Assembly: GCA_945877355.1 (NCBI GenBank)
Contig: CAMCRT010000021.1
Location: forward strand, 1-33,811
Direction: 5' to 3'
From: an uncultured Mitsuokella sp.
GTDB lineage: Bacteria > Bacillota > Negativicutes > Selenomonadales > Selenomonadaceae
Length of the DNA stretch: 33,811 bases
Shown piece by piece: positions 1 to 8,003 of the stretch (positions are counted from its first letter, which is position 1; each line of letters starts with the position of its first letter). The notes under the pieces were generated by a model. It saw only the letters and a program-made list of their open reading frames with translations, was not told the origin of the DNA and made no database searches. The translations under genes were made by a program, and so were the position numbers.

Positions 1-256
1 CCGTGGTGAAGTAGATCATCTCCGTGCCGCACTGGCCGATGTCCACCACGTCGCAGCCTGCCTCGGTGAGCCCCTTCACGAGGGCATCCCGGAGTGCCGG
101 GCCCGAGAGGCGGATATCGTGGCCCACGGCGACCTTCTTCGCCGAGAAGAGCTCCGGGAAGGAGCGGCCGATGCGATATGCCAGCTCTTCATTGACATCC
201 TCCGGGTACACGCCGCGGATATCGTATGCGCCGAAACCTTTGTTGCTGACCTTCAT
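1..256 (-). CDS. manB: Phosphomannomutase/phosphoglucomutase, N-terminal part (runs off the window edge)
   Basis: The 85 visible codons start at the ATG at 256 and read MKVSNKGFGAYDIRG followed by a YPEDVNEELAYRIGRSFPELF segment and a GHDIRLSGPALRDAL segment. This is the start of domain I of the alpha-D-phosphohexomutase family, which interconverts hexose 6- and 1-phosphates for sugar-nucleotide and envelope polysaccharide synthesis. The catalytic serine loop lies beyond the edge, so substrate preference cannot be judged. A GGAAAGG ribosome-binding site precedes the start. The about 265 bp between this start and the MATE gene show no further gene. The family call is firm; manB versus pgm is inferred. 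Confidence 0.88.
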   Translation of the reverse strand, partial: MKVSNKGFGAYDIRGVYPEDVNEELAYRIGRSFPELFSAKKVAVGHDIRLSGPALRDALVKGLTEAGCDVVDIGQCGTEMIYFTT

Positions 257-521
257 GCAAAACACCCTTTCCAAACGAGACAAATACAACGGAGAGGCGC
301 GCCCCTCCACATAAAATGCCCTTCGGCAGTATTTTTCGTCCCTGCCGATGAGGCAAACGGAAATTAAATGGGATTTCTATACTTGTCTCTATTCGTCACG
401 CTTGCCGACTTTTCCTTTTTGTCTTGCAAGAAAATTTCGTCAGAATTGGTATTTTTTACAAAGTCGTTTGGAGTGTCTGGAATCCTGCACCGATTGAAAG
501 CTTCCGCCGGTACGAAAGCCC

Positions 522-1856
522 CTATTCCTCCTCCCGGAGGCGCTTGCGGGTCCAGCCGTAGGCGATGGCGAGAGGCACGCAGGAGCCGAGCCAGGCCATG
601 GGGTTCGCCAGGCACGCGCCGAAGTAGCCGATCCAGCCGCAAAGGAAGATGGCGGCGCCAGAGCGCATGAGGAGCTCCATGATGCCCGCCACCGTGGGCA
701 CGACGCTCTGGCCGAGGCCCTGGAGTGTGTAGCGGAAGATAAAGAGGAAGGAAAGGATCCAGTAGCAGACGCCGTTCACGATGAGGTAGGTGTGGCCGTA
801 CTCGATGACATCCGGGTGGCCGTCCCCCACAAAGAGGTGCAGCATGGCTGGGCCAAAGGCGATGAGAAGTGCCCCGGCGGCGAGGCTGAAGGAGACGCTC
901 ATGTAGCAGCACTTCCGCACGCCCTCCCGGATGCGGGAGAGCTTCCTCGCCCCGTAGTTTTGCGCCGTGTAGGCCGCCATGGCGATGCCGAAGGACATCA
1001 TGGGCATCATGGCGATGGACTCGATCTTCTGGGCCGCCGCATAGGAGGCCACAGCCACGGGCCCCAGCCCATTTAGCGCGATCTGGAGGATGACGGCGCC
1101 TATGGCGATGATGGAGCCCTGGAAGCCCATGGGAAGGCCGATGCGCAGGTGCTCCGCGAAGATGCGGAGGGGTACGCGGAAATCCTCCCTATGCACATGG
1201 AGCTGGGGCACGAAGCGATAGATGTAGAAAAGACAGCAGGCATTGGCGCAGAGCTGGGCCGCGATGGTGGCAAGGGCCGCCCCGGGGATGCCCCAACCAA
1301 AGACGAGGATGGCAATGGGCTCGAAGACGATGTTGAGCCCGAGCCCGATGGTCTGGAGCACGAGGGGGCCCTTGCTGTCCCCCAGGGCCCTTATGAGGTT
1401 CACCCCCGTCTGGAGGAAGATGAAGGCCGCGATGCCGCTGTAGATGAGGGAGATAAAGGAGTAGGCGCCGTCTAGTATCTCCGGCGGCGTCTCCATGAGG
1501 AGCAAGAGCTCCCGGCAGGAAAGGACGCCGAGGGTCGTCAGGACGACACTGGCGAGGGCCGCAAGGATGGCGCAGGTGGCCCCGCTCTGGCGCACCCCTG
1601 CCATATCCCCGGCGCCGAACCGCTGGCCCGTGTAGATGGAGATGCCACTGGTGAAGCCGATGATGAAGCCCAGCATGAGGAACATGAGGGCACCGGTGCA
1701 GCCCACCGCCGCCAGGGCCTCCACCCCCAGGAACCGTCCCACGATGAGGGTGTCCACGAAGGCAAAGAGCTGCTGCATGATATTGCCCGCCAAGAGCGGC
1801 AGCGTGAAGAAAAAGATGAGCCGCGCCGGGCTCCCCTCCGTCATATTCTTGACCAT
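522..1856 (-). CDS. MATE-family multidrug/sodium antiporter
   Basis: This 444-residue, almost entirely hydrophobic protein has about twelve predicted membrane helices in two similar halves, the normal size for MATE exporters. Typical family segments are visible: a start with P-R-L-I-F-F-F-T-L-P-L-L-A-G-N, D-T-L-I-V-G-R-F-L-G in helix 1-2, and A-A-Q-K-I-E-S-I in the second half. Members use Na+ or H+ gradients to expel cationic compounds across the inner membrane; the substrate cannot be predicted here. The gene starts 4 bp after the DUF218 gene ends, and its GGAG site lies inside that upstream end, so the two are probably co-transcribed and coupled. The downstream side (257-521) shows no obvious strong terminator. 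Confidence 0.93.
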   Translation of the reverse strand: MVKNMTEGSPARLIFFFTLPLLAGNIMQQLFAFVDTLIVGRFLGVEALAAVGCTGALMFLMLGFIIGFTSGISIYTGQRFGAGDMAGVRQSGATCAILAALASVVLTTLGVLSCRELLLLMETPPEILDGAYSFISLIYSGIAAFIFLQTGVNLIRALGDSKGPLVLQTIGLGLNIVFEPIAILVFGWGIPGAALATIAAQLCANACCLFYIYRFVPQLHVHREDFRVPLRIFAEHLRIGLPMGFQGSIIAIGAVILQIALNGLGPVAVASYAAAQKIESIAMMPMMSFGIAMAAYTAQNYGARKLSRIREGVRKCCYMSVSFSLAAGALLIAFGPAMLHLFVGDGHPDVIEYGHTYLIVNGVCYWILSFLFIFRYTLQGLGQSVVPTVAGIMELLMRSGAAIFLCGWIGYFGACLANPMAWLGSCVPLAIAYGWTRKRLREEE

Positions 1857-1860
1857 ACAC

Positions 1861-2619
1861 TCACTCCAGATAGCGGGTCACAAGGGTCCGAAGCGACTCC
1901 TGCAGCACGATGGCATTTTGCAGCAGCGCATCGGCGCTGGGCCGAAGCTTCGTATAGTGGAACTCCGGATGCTTTGGCACCAGGTAGTCCGTGGGAAAGG
2001 GGGTGACCTCGATCCCCTGCTTCTCAAAGTTCAGCACGGAGCGCTTCATGTGGAAGGCGCTCGTCACGAGGATGGGATGGGTAAGCCCCTGCTCCCGCAG
2101 GATCTCGGCGGAGTAGCGGGCATTCTGCCCCGTGGTGAGGCTCCTCGTCTCCACGAGGATCTTCTCCTCCGGGATGCCGAGGCTCATGAGGACGCGCTTT
2201 GCGATCTTCGCCTCCTCCCCCGTGTCGCCAAAGACCTGGCCGCCGGAGAGCAGCACCGGCACGCCGAGCTTTCGCTGGAGCCGGGCTGTGGCGAGGAGCC
2301 GGTTCGCCGGGCTCGCGCAGAGGGTCCCCTCGCCGTCCACATCCGGCGTATCGGAAAAGGCCCCGCCTCCCAGCATGATGATGACATCGCCCGCAGGCTC
2401 CGCCGGCGGATCGTAGGCAGCCTCCAGGCTCCCCAATGCACGCTCCGACACGAGGCTCGTGGAAAAGAGATAGAGCACGAAGGTCAGCCCCGCGAGGAGC
2501 TTTGCCGCCCGCTTCTCCCCCCGCCGCCGCCAAAGATACCAGGCGAGGGCGAAGAACGCCACGTAGAAGATGCCCGGCGGCAGCACCCAGCTGGCGCCGA
2601 ATTTCAAAAGATATATCAT
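1861..2619 (-). CDS. DUF218 (YdcF/SanA/ElyC-like) membrane protein
   Basis: The 252-residue protein begins with two hydrophobic segments (about residues 10-30 and 40-55) followed by a cytoplasmic or periplasmic DUF218 domain: DVIIMLGGGAF, the SPANRLLATARL segment, VPVLLSGGQVFG, E-S/T-R-S-L-T-T-G-Q-N-A and an ILVTSAFHMKRS block. DUF218 proteins are linked to envelope polysaccharide metabolism, but no reaction can be assigned here. I chose the ATG at 2619 because GGAGG sits 5 nt upstream. The same frame is open much further upstream (to 3168, through the divergent cupin gene), but that extension is antisense to a real gene. The ATG at 2646 is a weaker alternative. Confidence 0.85.
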   Translation of the reverse strand: MIYLLKFGASWVLPPGIFYVAFFALAWYLWRRRGEKRAAKLLAGLTFVLYLFSTSLVSERALGSLEAAYDPPAEPAGDVIIMLGGGAFSDTPDVDGEGTLCASPANRLLATARLQRKLGVPVLLSGGQVFGDTGEEAKIAKRVLMSLGIPEEKILVETRSLTTGQNARYSAEILREQGLTHPILVTSAFHMKRSVLNFEKQGIEVTPFPTDYLVPKHPEFHYTKLRPSADALLQNAIVLQESLRTLVTRYLE

Positions 2620-2763
2620 CCAAGCCTCCGACCCTCCGAGGGACATCGTCCAAAAAGAGGATTCCGCAAAAAAAAATCGAATACAGCAAAAGTAGGGCCG
2701 CTTCCTGCGGCAAACCCTAGTGTATTCTATCAGACTTGCAAGGAAAAGAAAAGGAGAGACATC

Positions 2764-3111
2764 ATGGCAGTACTCGAACCGGAAGTCATCCAGGCGGAAA
2801 AGAAGGCCGGCGGCAACGGCACCATCACCATCGTAAAGCTCCTGGCACCAAAGGAGCTGGCTGGAAAGTGCGACATGTACGCAAAGGTCATCCTGCCCCC
2901 TACCACCTCCATCGGCGACCACACCCACAAGGGCAATACGGAGACGTACCACATCCTCGAGGGCAAGGCGATCTACAACGACAACGGCAAGAAGATCGAA
3001 ATCGGCCCCGGCACCACCACCTTCTGCCCCGACGGCGAGATGCACGGCATCGCCAACGCCTCCAAGACGGATAACCTCGTCTTCATGGCTCTCATCATCA
3101 AAAACGACTAA
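2764..3111 (+). CDS. Small cupin-domain protein
   Basis: This 115-residue protein is a single beta-barrel cupin. The first motif is visible as GDHTHKGNTETYHILEGKA (G-x5-H-x-H-type metal ligands with a glutamate), and the second as PDGEMHGIANAS (P-x-G-x2-H). His and Glu ligands are retained, so it likely binds a divalent metal. Proteins of this size act as sugar-phosphate isomerases, dioxygenases or binding proteins; the substrate is unknown. It is one of very few plus-strand genes here and is divergent from the DUF218 gene. GGAGAG precedes the ATG, and a strong hairpin terminator follows 15 bp after the stop. Confidence 0.88.
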   Translation: MAVLEPEVIQAEKKAGGNGTITIVKLLAPKELAGKCDMYAKVILPPTTSIGDHTHKGNTETYHILEGKAIYNDNGKKIEIGPGTTTFCPDGEMHGIANASKTDNLVFMALIIKND

Positions 3112-3126
3112 GCTGAAAACAGGCAC

Positions 3127-3153
3127 AAAAAAACGGGCGAAAGCCCGTTTTTT
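3127..3153. terminator. Bidirectional intrinsic terminator
   Basis: A six-pair stem ACGGGC/GCCCGT with a GAAA tetraloop is flanked by A-runs and T-runs on both sides, so it can stop the plus-strand cupin gene and also the minus-strand methylase gene that ends at 3155. Confidence 0.9.
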
Positions 3154-3154
3154 A

Positions 3155-4396
3155 TTACAGCAAAACAATTTCGTAAAAGCGATTGTCGGCGCCGAGATCG
3201 TGGAGGGAACTTAATAGCGCCTCGCCGAAGCCCTCCGTGTGGTTCATCTGCAGGGCGAGGTAGCGGACGGCATCGAGAACTGCCGCCTCCCCTGGCGTGG
3301 GAGCGTCCCCGAAGTCCTCCCCCGCCTCCGGCACTGCCAGCACCCGCACATCCGTCATGACGAGGAGCTTCAGGAGCTTTGCCTGGAGGACGAAGGCCTC
3401 GTAGCCACCCATGGAGTCCTGCCCCTCCCGGCTGAGATAGCTCCCTGACCAGAACTCGTTCACGAGGAAATTTTCCAGCACGTGGGGGCAAATCCCAGCG
3501 ATATTCTCCGCAAAGGCCGTGCGCCGCTCCCGGAAGGTGCGGAGCATCTCCTCCCCTGTCCCATCGCCGAATATGGCATGGATCTGGGTCACATACATGC
3601 GCGTGAGCGAGTGGCTGTCCTCCCGGACTCTAGCCAGGTACGGCAGGAGCTCCGCGTAGAAGGAAAGGGAGGCCTCCTCGTCAAAGGGATACTGCGCCCG
3701 GACCGCCTTTGCCACGGACAGGGCCTGGGAGACCAGGCGGACCACATGATGCTCCACCTCCTCCGTCTCCCAAAGATCCATCTCCCGGGATACGTCGCTC
3801 AGGAAGAGGCCGAGGGCCACGAGGCGTGCGTCGAAGTCGAGGCTGCGCTCCTGTAGAATGAGGATGCAGGCACTGCGAAGGATAGGGAAGGCCTCCGCGA
3901 TGGCAGGCGAAAGATCCATGCGCTGATAGTAGTGGGGCCGCTCAAAGGTATCGACGCGCCGCACGAAGGTCATGGGCTCCTTCGGCAGGAGCGCGAGACG
4001 CTCGGCGACGGGGCAGGTCATGCACAGCGTCCGCTCCGCATGATCCCCCACGAGTCGCGTCCTGCGCGGGTACTCCGCACAGACATCGGCGAGGGCCACG
4101 GAGCCAAAGCGCTTCTGGAGGGAGCAGAGCCCATCCTTTTGGAGAAAGATGCAGCTCTCCTCCCTCTGGCGTATGGCCCAGGCCCCGGAGGAGGGCTCCC
4201 GCACGATGGCCGCCCGGAGCTCCTCCCCGAGGGTGCCGCCCGCATCCCGGTACCTTGCGAGGGTGTCCTCGTCCACGACAGCCGCCCAGGACTTGCAGCA
4301 GAGAGAGCCACAGGCCTCCCCATCGCAGGAAAACGCCGCCACATACGAGGGCTCCAAGACCACCAGCTCCGCATCCTGCTTCTCGCCAAACAGCAC
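3155..4396 (-). CDS. fliB: FliB-type flagellin lysine-N-methylase
   Basis: The 413-residue protein carries the cysteine pattern of the FliB family: C-x4-C-x3-CC near the N terminus (FSCDGEACGSLCCKSW), a second C in C-IFLQKDGLCSLQ, CAEYPRR and CMTCPVAERLAL. FliB transfers methyl groups to lysines of flagellin; the cysteines probably hold a metal cluster. The start is taken as the GTG at 4396 because AAAGGAGGA lies 6 nt upstream; the longer open frame to 4474 lacks such a site. No flagellin gene is in the window, but cheV at 25.9 kb also indicates motility. It stands alone between two terminators. Confidence 0.8.
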   Translation of the reverse strand: MLFGEKQDAELVVLEPSYVAAFSCDGEACGSLCCKSWAAVVDEDTLARYRDAGGTLGEELRAAIVREPSSGAWAIRQREESCIFLQKDGLCSLQKRFGSVALADVCAEYPRRTRLVGDHAERTLCMTCPVAERLALLPKEPMTFVRRVDTFERPHYYQRMDLSPAIAEAFPILRSACILILQERSLDFDARLVALGLFLSDVSREMDLWETEEVEHHVVRLVSQALSVAKAVRAQYPFDEEASLSFYAELLPYLARVREDSHSLTRMYVTQIHAIFGDGTGEEMLRTFRERRTAFAENIAGICPHVLENFLVNEFWSGSYLSREGQDSMGGYEAFVLQAKLLKLLVMTDVRVLAVPEAGEDFGDAPTPGEAAVLDAVRYLALQMNHTEGFGEALLSSLHDLGADNRFYEIVLL

Positions 4397-4483
4397 GCCT
4401 ACTCCTCCTTTATTGCTCTTCACGCCAGGACTGCCGCCTAGGCGGCTGGATCCTGCTCCTTGCTCCATTGCCACGTGCGACGG

Positions 4484-4508
4484 AAAACGCCCACCATAGT
4501 GGGCGTTT
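4484..4508 (-). terminator. Intrinsic terminator of the GGDEF/EAL gene
   Basis: A perfect ten-pair stem (4485-4494 with 4499-4508) closes a four-base loop just past the stop codon at 4514, followed by TTTT on the minus strand. Confidence 0.85.
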
Positions 4509-4513
4509 CTACT

Positions 4514-6532
4514 TTATGCGTTGCGCTCCAGGCACTCCCGTCCATAATATTTCTCGACGAAATCCGGGACAGGCATGGGCCGATCGAAGTAGAAGCCCTG
4601 GAAGGCATCCGTACCAAGCTTTTCCAGGAGCTTCGCCTGCTCCTCATGCTCCACGCCCTCCGTGATCGTCGGCATGCCCAGGGTCTTTGCCATGTCGATG
4701 ACCGACTTCAGGATGAGTGCACCCCGATCATCCTCCTCCGAGGGCATCAGGAAGCCCAAGTCCAGCTTCAGGATATCCGCATGGATGTCCTTCAGCATGG
4801 CAAGGGAGGAGTAGCCGCTGCCGAAGTCGTCGATCTCCACCACATAGCCCTGCTCCCGGAACTTGTCGATGAGCTCATTGTACTGGATGCGATCCGACAT
4901 GAGCGCCGTCTCCGTGATCTCCAGATGCATGCGCGTGGGGTCGATGCCGAGCTTTCGCACATAGGTGGTGATGGTCTGATAGATGTCGATGTAGTAGGCA
5001 TCCCGGGCCGAAATATTGACGGATACAGGAAGATCCTCCATGGGCGTGCCCTTCCAGGTGGAAAGGAGCGCCGCCACAGCCCCCCACATGTAGGCGTCGA
5101 GCTGGTAGATGAGCCCCGCATTCTCCAGGAGCGGGATGAACTGGCCCGGCATCAAAAGCCCTCGCTTCGGGTGATTCCAGCGGACAAGGGCCTCTGCACC
5201 GCATATCGTCCGATCCTTTGCAATCTGCGGCTGGAGATACACCTCGAACTCATGATGCTCCAGGGCGCTGGTGAAGGAGCTCAGGATCTCCGAATCCTGC
5301 AGGGCCTTTTTGAGGAGCGAGTCCTTATAGACCGCCATCTGATTGACCCGGACATTCTGGATGGTCTCGATGGCGAGATTTGCCCTATCGCACATGAGGG
5401 AGACCGGCAGGCTCACGTCCGTCACCTCGTAGACGCCCAGATGCACGCACAGCTTGAAGGAGGGGCTGTCGAACTTCGAGGTGATCTCACTGATGCGCTC
5501 CATGATCGCATTCGGCATCAGCTCATCCCGGGGGATGAATACGACAAACTGATCCCCGTGCAGGCGGCCTGCGACGCCATGCTCTCCCGCCAGCTCCCGA
5601 TAGTATTTCCCCAGGAGGCGGAGGATCTCGTCGCCCTTCTCCTTCCCGAACAGGCTGTTGACGAATTTGAAGTCTTTGATATTCGACGCGACGAGCACAT
5701 ACTCCGGATGAACCGCGCAGCGGAGGATATCGGCCACCTTCTGGAAGAAGCACTCCCGCGGCATGAGCCCCGTCAAGGGATCGACGAGCTCCACTCCCTC
5801 CTCCGGGAAGCCTCCCATCAGAGGATCCGCCTCATCGTAGATTTCATAATAGTAGCCCGAGAAGCGGCCCTCGCCGTCAAAGAGCTTGTGGTAGCCCACA
5901 TCGCACATACGCTTCTTGCTGCCGATATTGCACTCCTGCTTCCACTCGGCATCGGAGAGGAGAGCGATATCGCCGCTCTCCCCCATGCGGCTGTCATCCA
6001 CCCAGGTCAGGAAGAACTCCTTCAGGAGGGCCAGCTCCCCATGGGGCACCCGGAAGATCTGGAACACCTCCGGGTTGGCATAGACGCACTCGTCCTCTAT
6101 ATTGAAGCAGACGACGCCCCGGCGGATGCCGCCCGTCTTCGCCACGAGAAGCTGGATGAGCTCCCGGTCCCGCATGACGCGCATCTCTTCGCTGCGCACA
6201 TTGCTGGAGATGAGCTCCATGACGCAGGAGCAGGCAGTGCCATCCGCCTGCTCCACCTCTACGGGTGCCGACAGGATATGGCAGATCTTGCCCTCGTGCA
6301 CCTCGTCCTTCTCCATGTTGTGAGCCGCAGCCAGCGCACAGGAGCTGGAGCAATGGCGGCAGCGGGTCTGCTTCCCCCAAAAGCCATAGCAGGAAGCGGC
6401 CGCATGCACCATGCCATCCTCACCGCACTGGAGGACCGTGCACTTTCCAGGATCCACGATGCGCGCCGCATCGTAGATGATGGAAAGTCTCCCCAGCATC
6501 TCCTTGATTTCCTCAATACGAAATCTCGCCAT
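4514..6532 (-). CDS. GGDEF-EAL protein, probably a c-di-GMP phosphodiesterase
   Basis: The 672-residue protein has three parts. About 170 residues are cysteine-rich (CYGFWGKQTRCRHCSSSC), a sensory module seen in related signalling proteins. A PAS-like stretch follows. Then come a GGDEF domain and a C-terminal EAL domain of about 245 residues. The cyclase motif is degenerate: HGDQF replaces GGDEF, so cyclase activity is unlikely. The EAL domain keeps EALVRW, NISARD, EITETAL, DDFGSGYSSL, LKLD and TEGVE, so it should hydrolyse c-di-GMP. The ATG at 6532 is preferred because GGAAGGA is 8 nt upstream; longer starts at 6541 or 6607 are possible. It is monocistronic, with its own promoter and terminator, and probably acts on motility or attachment. 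Confidence 0.9.
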   Translation of the reverse strand: MARFRIEEIKEMLGRLSIIYDAARIVDPGKCTVLQCGEDGMVHAAASCYGFWGKQTRCRHCSSSCALAAAHNMEKDEVHEGKICHILSAPVEVEQADGTACSCVMELISSNVRSEEMRVMRDRELIQLLVAKTGGIRRGVVCFNIEDECVYANPEVFQIFRVPHGELALLKEFFLTWVDDSRMGESGDIALLSDAEWKQECNIGSKKRMCDVGYHKLFDGEGRFSGYYYEIYDEADPLMGGFPEEGVELVDPLTGLMPRECFFQKVADILRCAVHPEYVLVASNIKDFKFVNSLFGKEKGDEILRLLGKYYRELAGEHGVAGRLHGDQFVVFIPRDELMPNAIMERISEITSKFDSPSFKLCVHLGVYEVTDVSLPVSLMCDRANLAIETIQNVRVNQMAVYKDSLLKKALQDSEILSSFTSALEHHEFEVYLQPQIAKDRTICGAEALVRWNHPKRGLLMPGQFIPLLENAGLIYQLDAYMWGAVAALLSTWKGTPMEDLPVSVNISARDAYYIDIYQTITTYVRKLGIDPTRMHLEITETALMSDRIQYNELIDKFREQGYVVEIDDFGSGYSSLAMLKDIHADILKLDLGFLMPSEEDDRGALILKSVIDMAKTLGMPTITEGVEHEEQAKLLEKLGTDAFQGFYFDRPMPVPDFVEKYYGRECLERNA

Positions 6533-6639
6533 TTCTTTCATCCTTCCGCTGTCCGAGCGTACTCTCCCAGGCACCACGCATGGTTCCGTCCTCGCATGGA
6601 AGTCCAAAGGCCCAGAGAGACATAATTGCTATTTTATCT

Positions 6640-6648
6640 ATTATATCA
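6640..6648 (-). promoter_or_regulatory. Extended -10 promoter of the GGDEF/EAL gene
   Basis: On the minus strand TGATATAAT forms a perfect extended -10 element (TATAAT at 6640-6645) about 107 nt before the chosen start codon. No good -35 is visible. The untranslated leader is G+C-rich and does not match a c-di-GMP riboswitch that I can recognise. Confidence 0.6.
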
Positions 6649-6722
6649 TAATCTTTCAAATATGCCATACTCGCTAAAATCTTTTTCTATCTTGCTGATT
6701 GCTCCATGGCGACAGGCATAGC

Positions 6723-6764
6723 AAAAGCCCCTGCCCTCGAGAAGATTCCGAGGAGCAGGGGCTA
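6723..6764 (-). terminator. Intrinsic terminator after the lacI-type gene
   Basis: AGCCCCTGC pairs with GCAGGGGCT (6726-6734 with 6756-6764), extended by an inner CTCG/CGAG pairing. A TTTT run follows on the minus strand, about 34 bp after the regulator's stop codon. Confidence 0.85.
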
Positions 6765-6797
6765 TTGTTTCAGCTATTGTTGCGGCTTGCCTTGCTT

Positions 6798-7823
6798 TTA
6801 TGTCGTTTGCTTTGCAGGAGCCGTGGTCTTTCGGAGGACGAGGGTGTTCTCAAGCTCCACATCCTGGGGCGTCTCTCCCTGGATGGACTTGCACAGCACA
6901 AGGGCGGCGGCGAGGCCCAGCTTTTTCATGTTTTGATCCACCGTGGTGAGGGGCGGGTCGATGAGGCGGGACAGCAGCACATTGTCAAAGCCAATGATGG
7001 AGATATCCTCTGGGATATTGAGGCCGACATTTTCTGCCGCACGGACGGCGCCGGAGGCCATGAGGTCATTGCAGCAGAGGATGGCAGTCGGAGCCTTCTT
7101 CTTGAGCTCCTTTTCCACGGTCCGCTCGGCGGCCTGGACCGTCTCCACGCTATTGCCCTCGCCGATGTTCACGATGCGGGGCGCAAGCTCCCGCTCATCG
7201 CAAAAGGCGCGATAGGCCTCCTCCTTGACCGTGTAGGAGTCGGAGTGCTCGCCGCAGAGGAACAGGATCTCCCTGTGCCCGTTTTCATAGAGATGCATGA
7301 GTGCCTTATAGGTGCCGCCGGCCTCGTCGTTTGCCACGTAGGACACGCCCGGGACCCGATGGTAGCCATTGATGAAGACAAGGGGCATGCGGCGGGCGAT
7401 GCTGCTGTAGAAATTCTCGTCGATGTCCTTCGTATTGGGGCTGATGACGATGAGCCCCGCGATGTTGCGGGTGACGAGCTGGCGCACGCAGTCCATTTCC
7501 TGCATGGGGTCATTTTGGGCGCAATTCAGGATCAGAGAGAGCCCAGCACTCCGGATGCCCTCCTCGATGCCGCCAATGACCTCGGCAAAAAACATATTGT
7601 AAAGCCCAGGGACGACGACGCCGATGGCAGAGGAGCGCTTCGTGTTGAGCTCCCGGGCCTGGACGTTTGGCACATAGTGGAGCTGACGAATGGCCTCCTC
7701 GACACGGGCGCGCGTGGCGGGGCGGACGGGATAGTTTCCATTGACGACGCGGGAGACAGTGGCGACGGACACGCCAGCCGCTTCCGCCACGTCAACGACG
7801 GTTGCGTTTTTCTTTTCTTCCAT
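6798..7823 (-). CDS. LacI-family transcriptional regulator
   Basis: This 341-residue repressor has the standard LacI layout. Residues about 7-30 form the helix-turn-helix (ATVVDVAEAAGVSVATVSRVVNG), a hinge helix follows (VPNVQARELNTKRS), and then a periplasmic-binding-protein-like effector domain with AIGVVVP and DISIIGFDN segments. The effector is probably a sugar, not determined. The ATG at 7823 is chosen from the family N terminus. It has no Shine-Dalgarno sequence, and the best promoter would start the message about 3 nt upstream, so the mRNA may be leaderless. A site with core AAACGATT overlaps its -35 and also occurs in the leader of the gal/lac operon, which suggests autoregulation and control of that operon. 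Confidence 0.92.
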   Translation of the reverse strand: MEEKKNATVVDVAEAAGVSVATVSRVVNGNYPVRPATRARVEEAIRQLHYVPNVQARELNTKRSSAIGVVVPGLYNMFFAEVIGGIEEGIRSAGLSLILNCAQNDPMQEMDCVRQLVTRNIAGLIVISPNTKDIDENFYSSIARRMPLVFINGYHRVPGVSYVANDEAGGTYKALMHLYENGHREILFLCGEHSDSYTVKEEAYRAFCDERELAPRIVNIGEGNSVETVQAAERTVEKELKKKAPTAILCCNDLMASGAVRAAENVGLNIPEDISIIGFDNVLLSRLIDPPLTTVDQNMKKLGLAAALVLCKSIQGETPQDVELENTLVLRKTTAPAKQTT

Positions 7824-7832
7824 AATACTAAA

Positions 7833-7871
7833 AGAATACCATGTCAAACGTCCTAAGTCAATCGTTTCTTG
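7833..7871 (-). promoter_or_regulatory. lacI promoter with overlapping LacI-type operator
   Basis: On the minus strand TTGACT (7856-7861) and TATTCT (7833-7838) are 17 bp apart. The sequence AAGAAACGATTGACTT (7856-7871) overlaps the -35 box and shares AAACGATT with the palindromic operator at 25663-25682. The predicted start of transcription is within about 3 nt of the ATG. Confidence 0.55.
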
Positions 7872-7956
7872 CAGCTCCAAGGCAATATGAAAGCTCCTTG
7901 CCATGCAAGGCGGCGGGCTTTCCTTTCCTTGCGGGCTCCAGGAATGGGTTGAAATC

Positions 7957-7999
7957 AAAATCCCCCTTGCAGGGCATGACTTGCCTGGTCCGGGGGATT
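7957..7999 (-). terminator. Intrinsic terminator after the zinc-ribbon gene
   Basis: AATCCCCC (7959-7966) pairs with GGGGGATT (7992-7999), and on the minus strand the hairpin is followed by TTTTGATTT. It lies 5 bp past the stop codon at 8004. Confidence 0.75.
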
Positions 8000-8003
8000 G
8001 CTT

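Noticed and set aside
1861-3168. A single 435-residue protein spanning the DUF218 gene and the cupin region
   Set aside because: The upstream part is exactly antisense to the cupin gene, and a strong ribosome-binding site supports a start at 2619.
4460-6625. A 721-codon plus-strand frame antisense to the GGDEF/EAL gene
   Set aside because: It is a shadow frame caused by G+C-rich codon use; the opposite strand has complete, recognisable domains.
6533-6632. A c-di-GMP riboswitch in the leader of the GGDEF/EAL gene
   Set aside because: The leader is about 100 nt, but I could not align it to the conserved core of GEMM-I or GEMM-II riboswitches.
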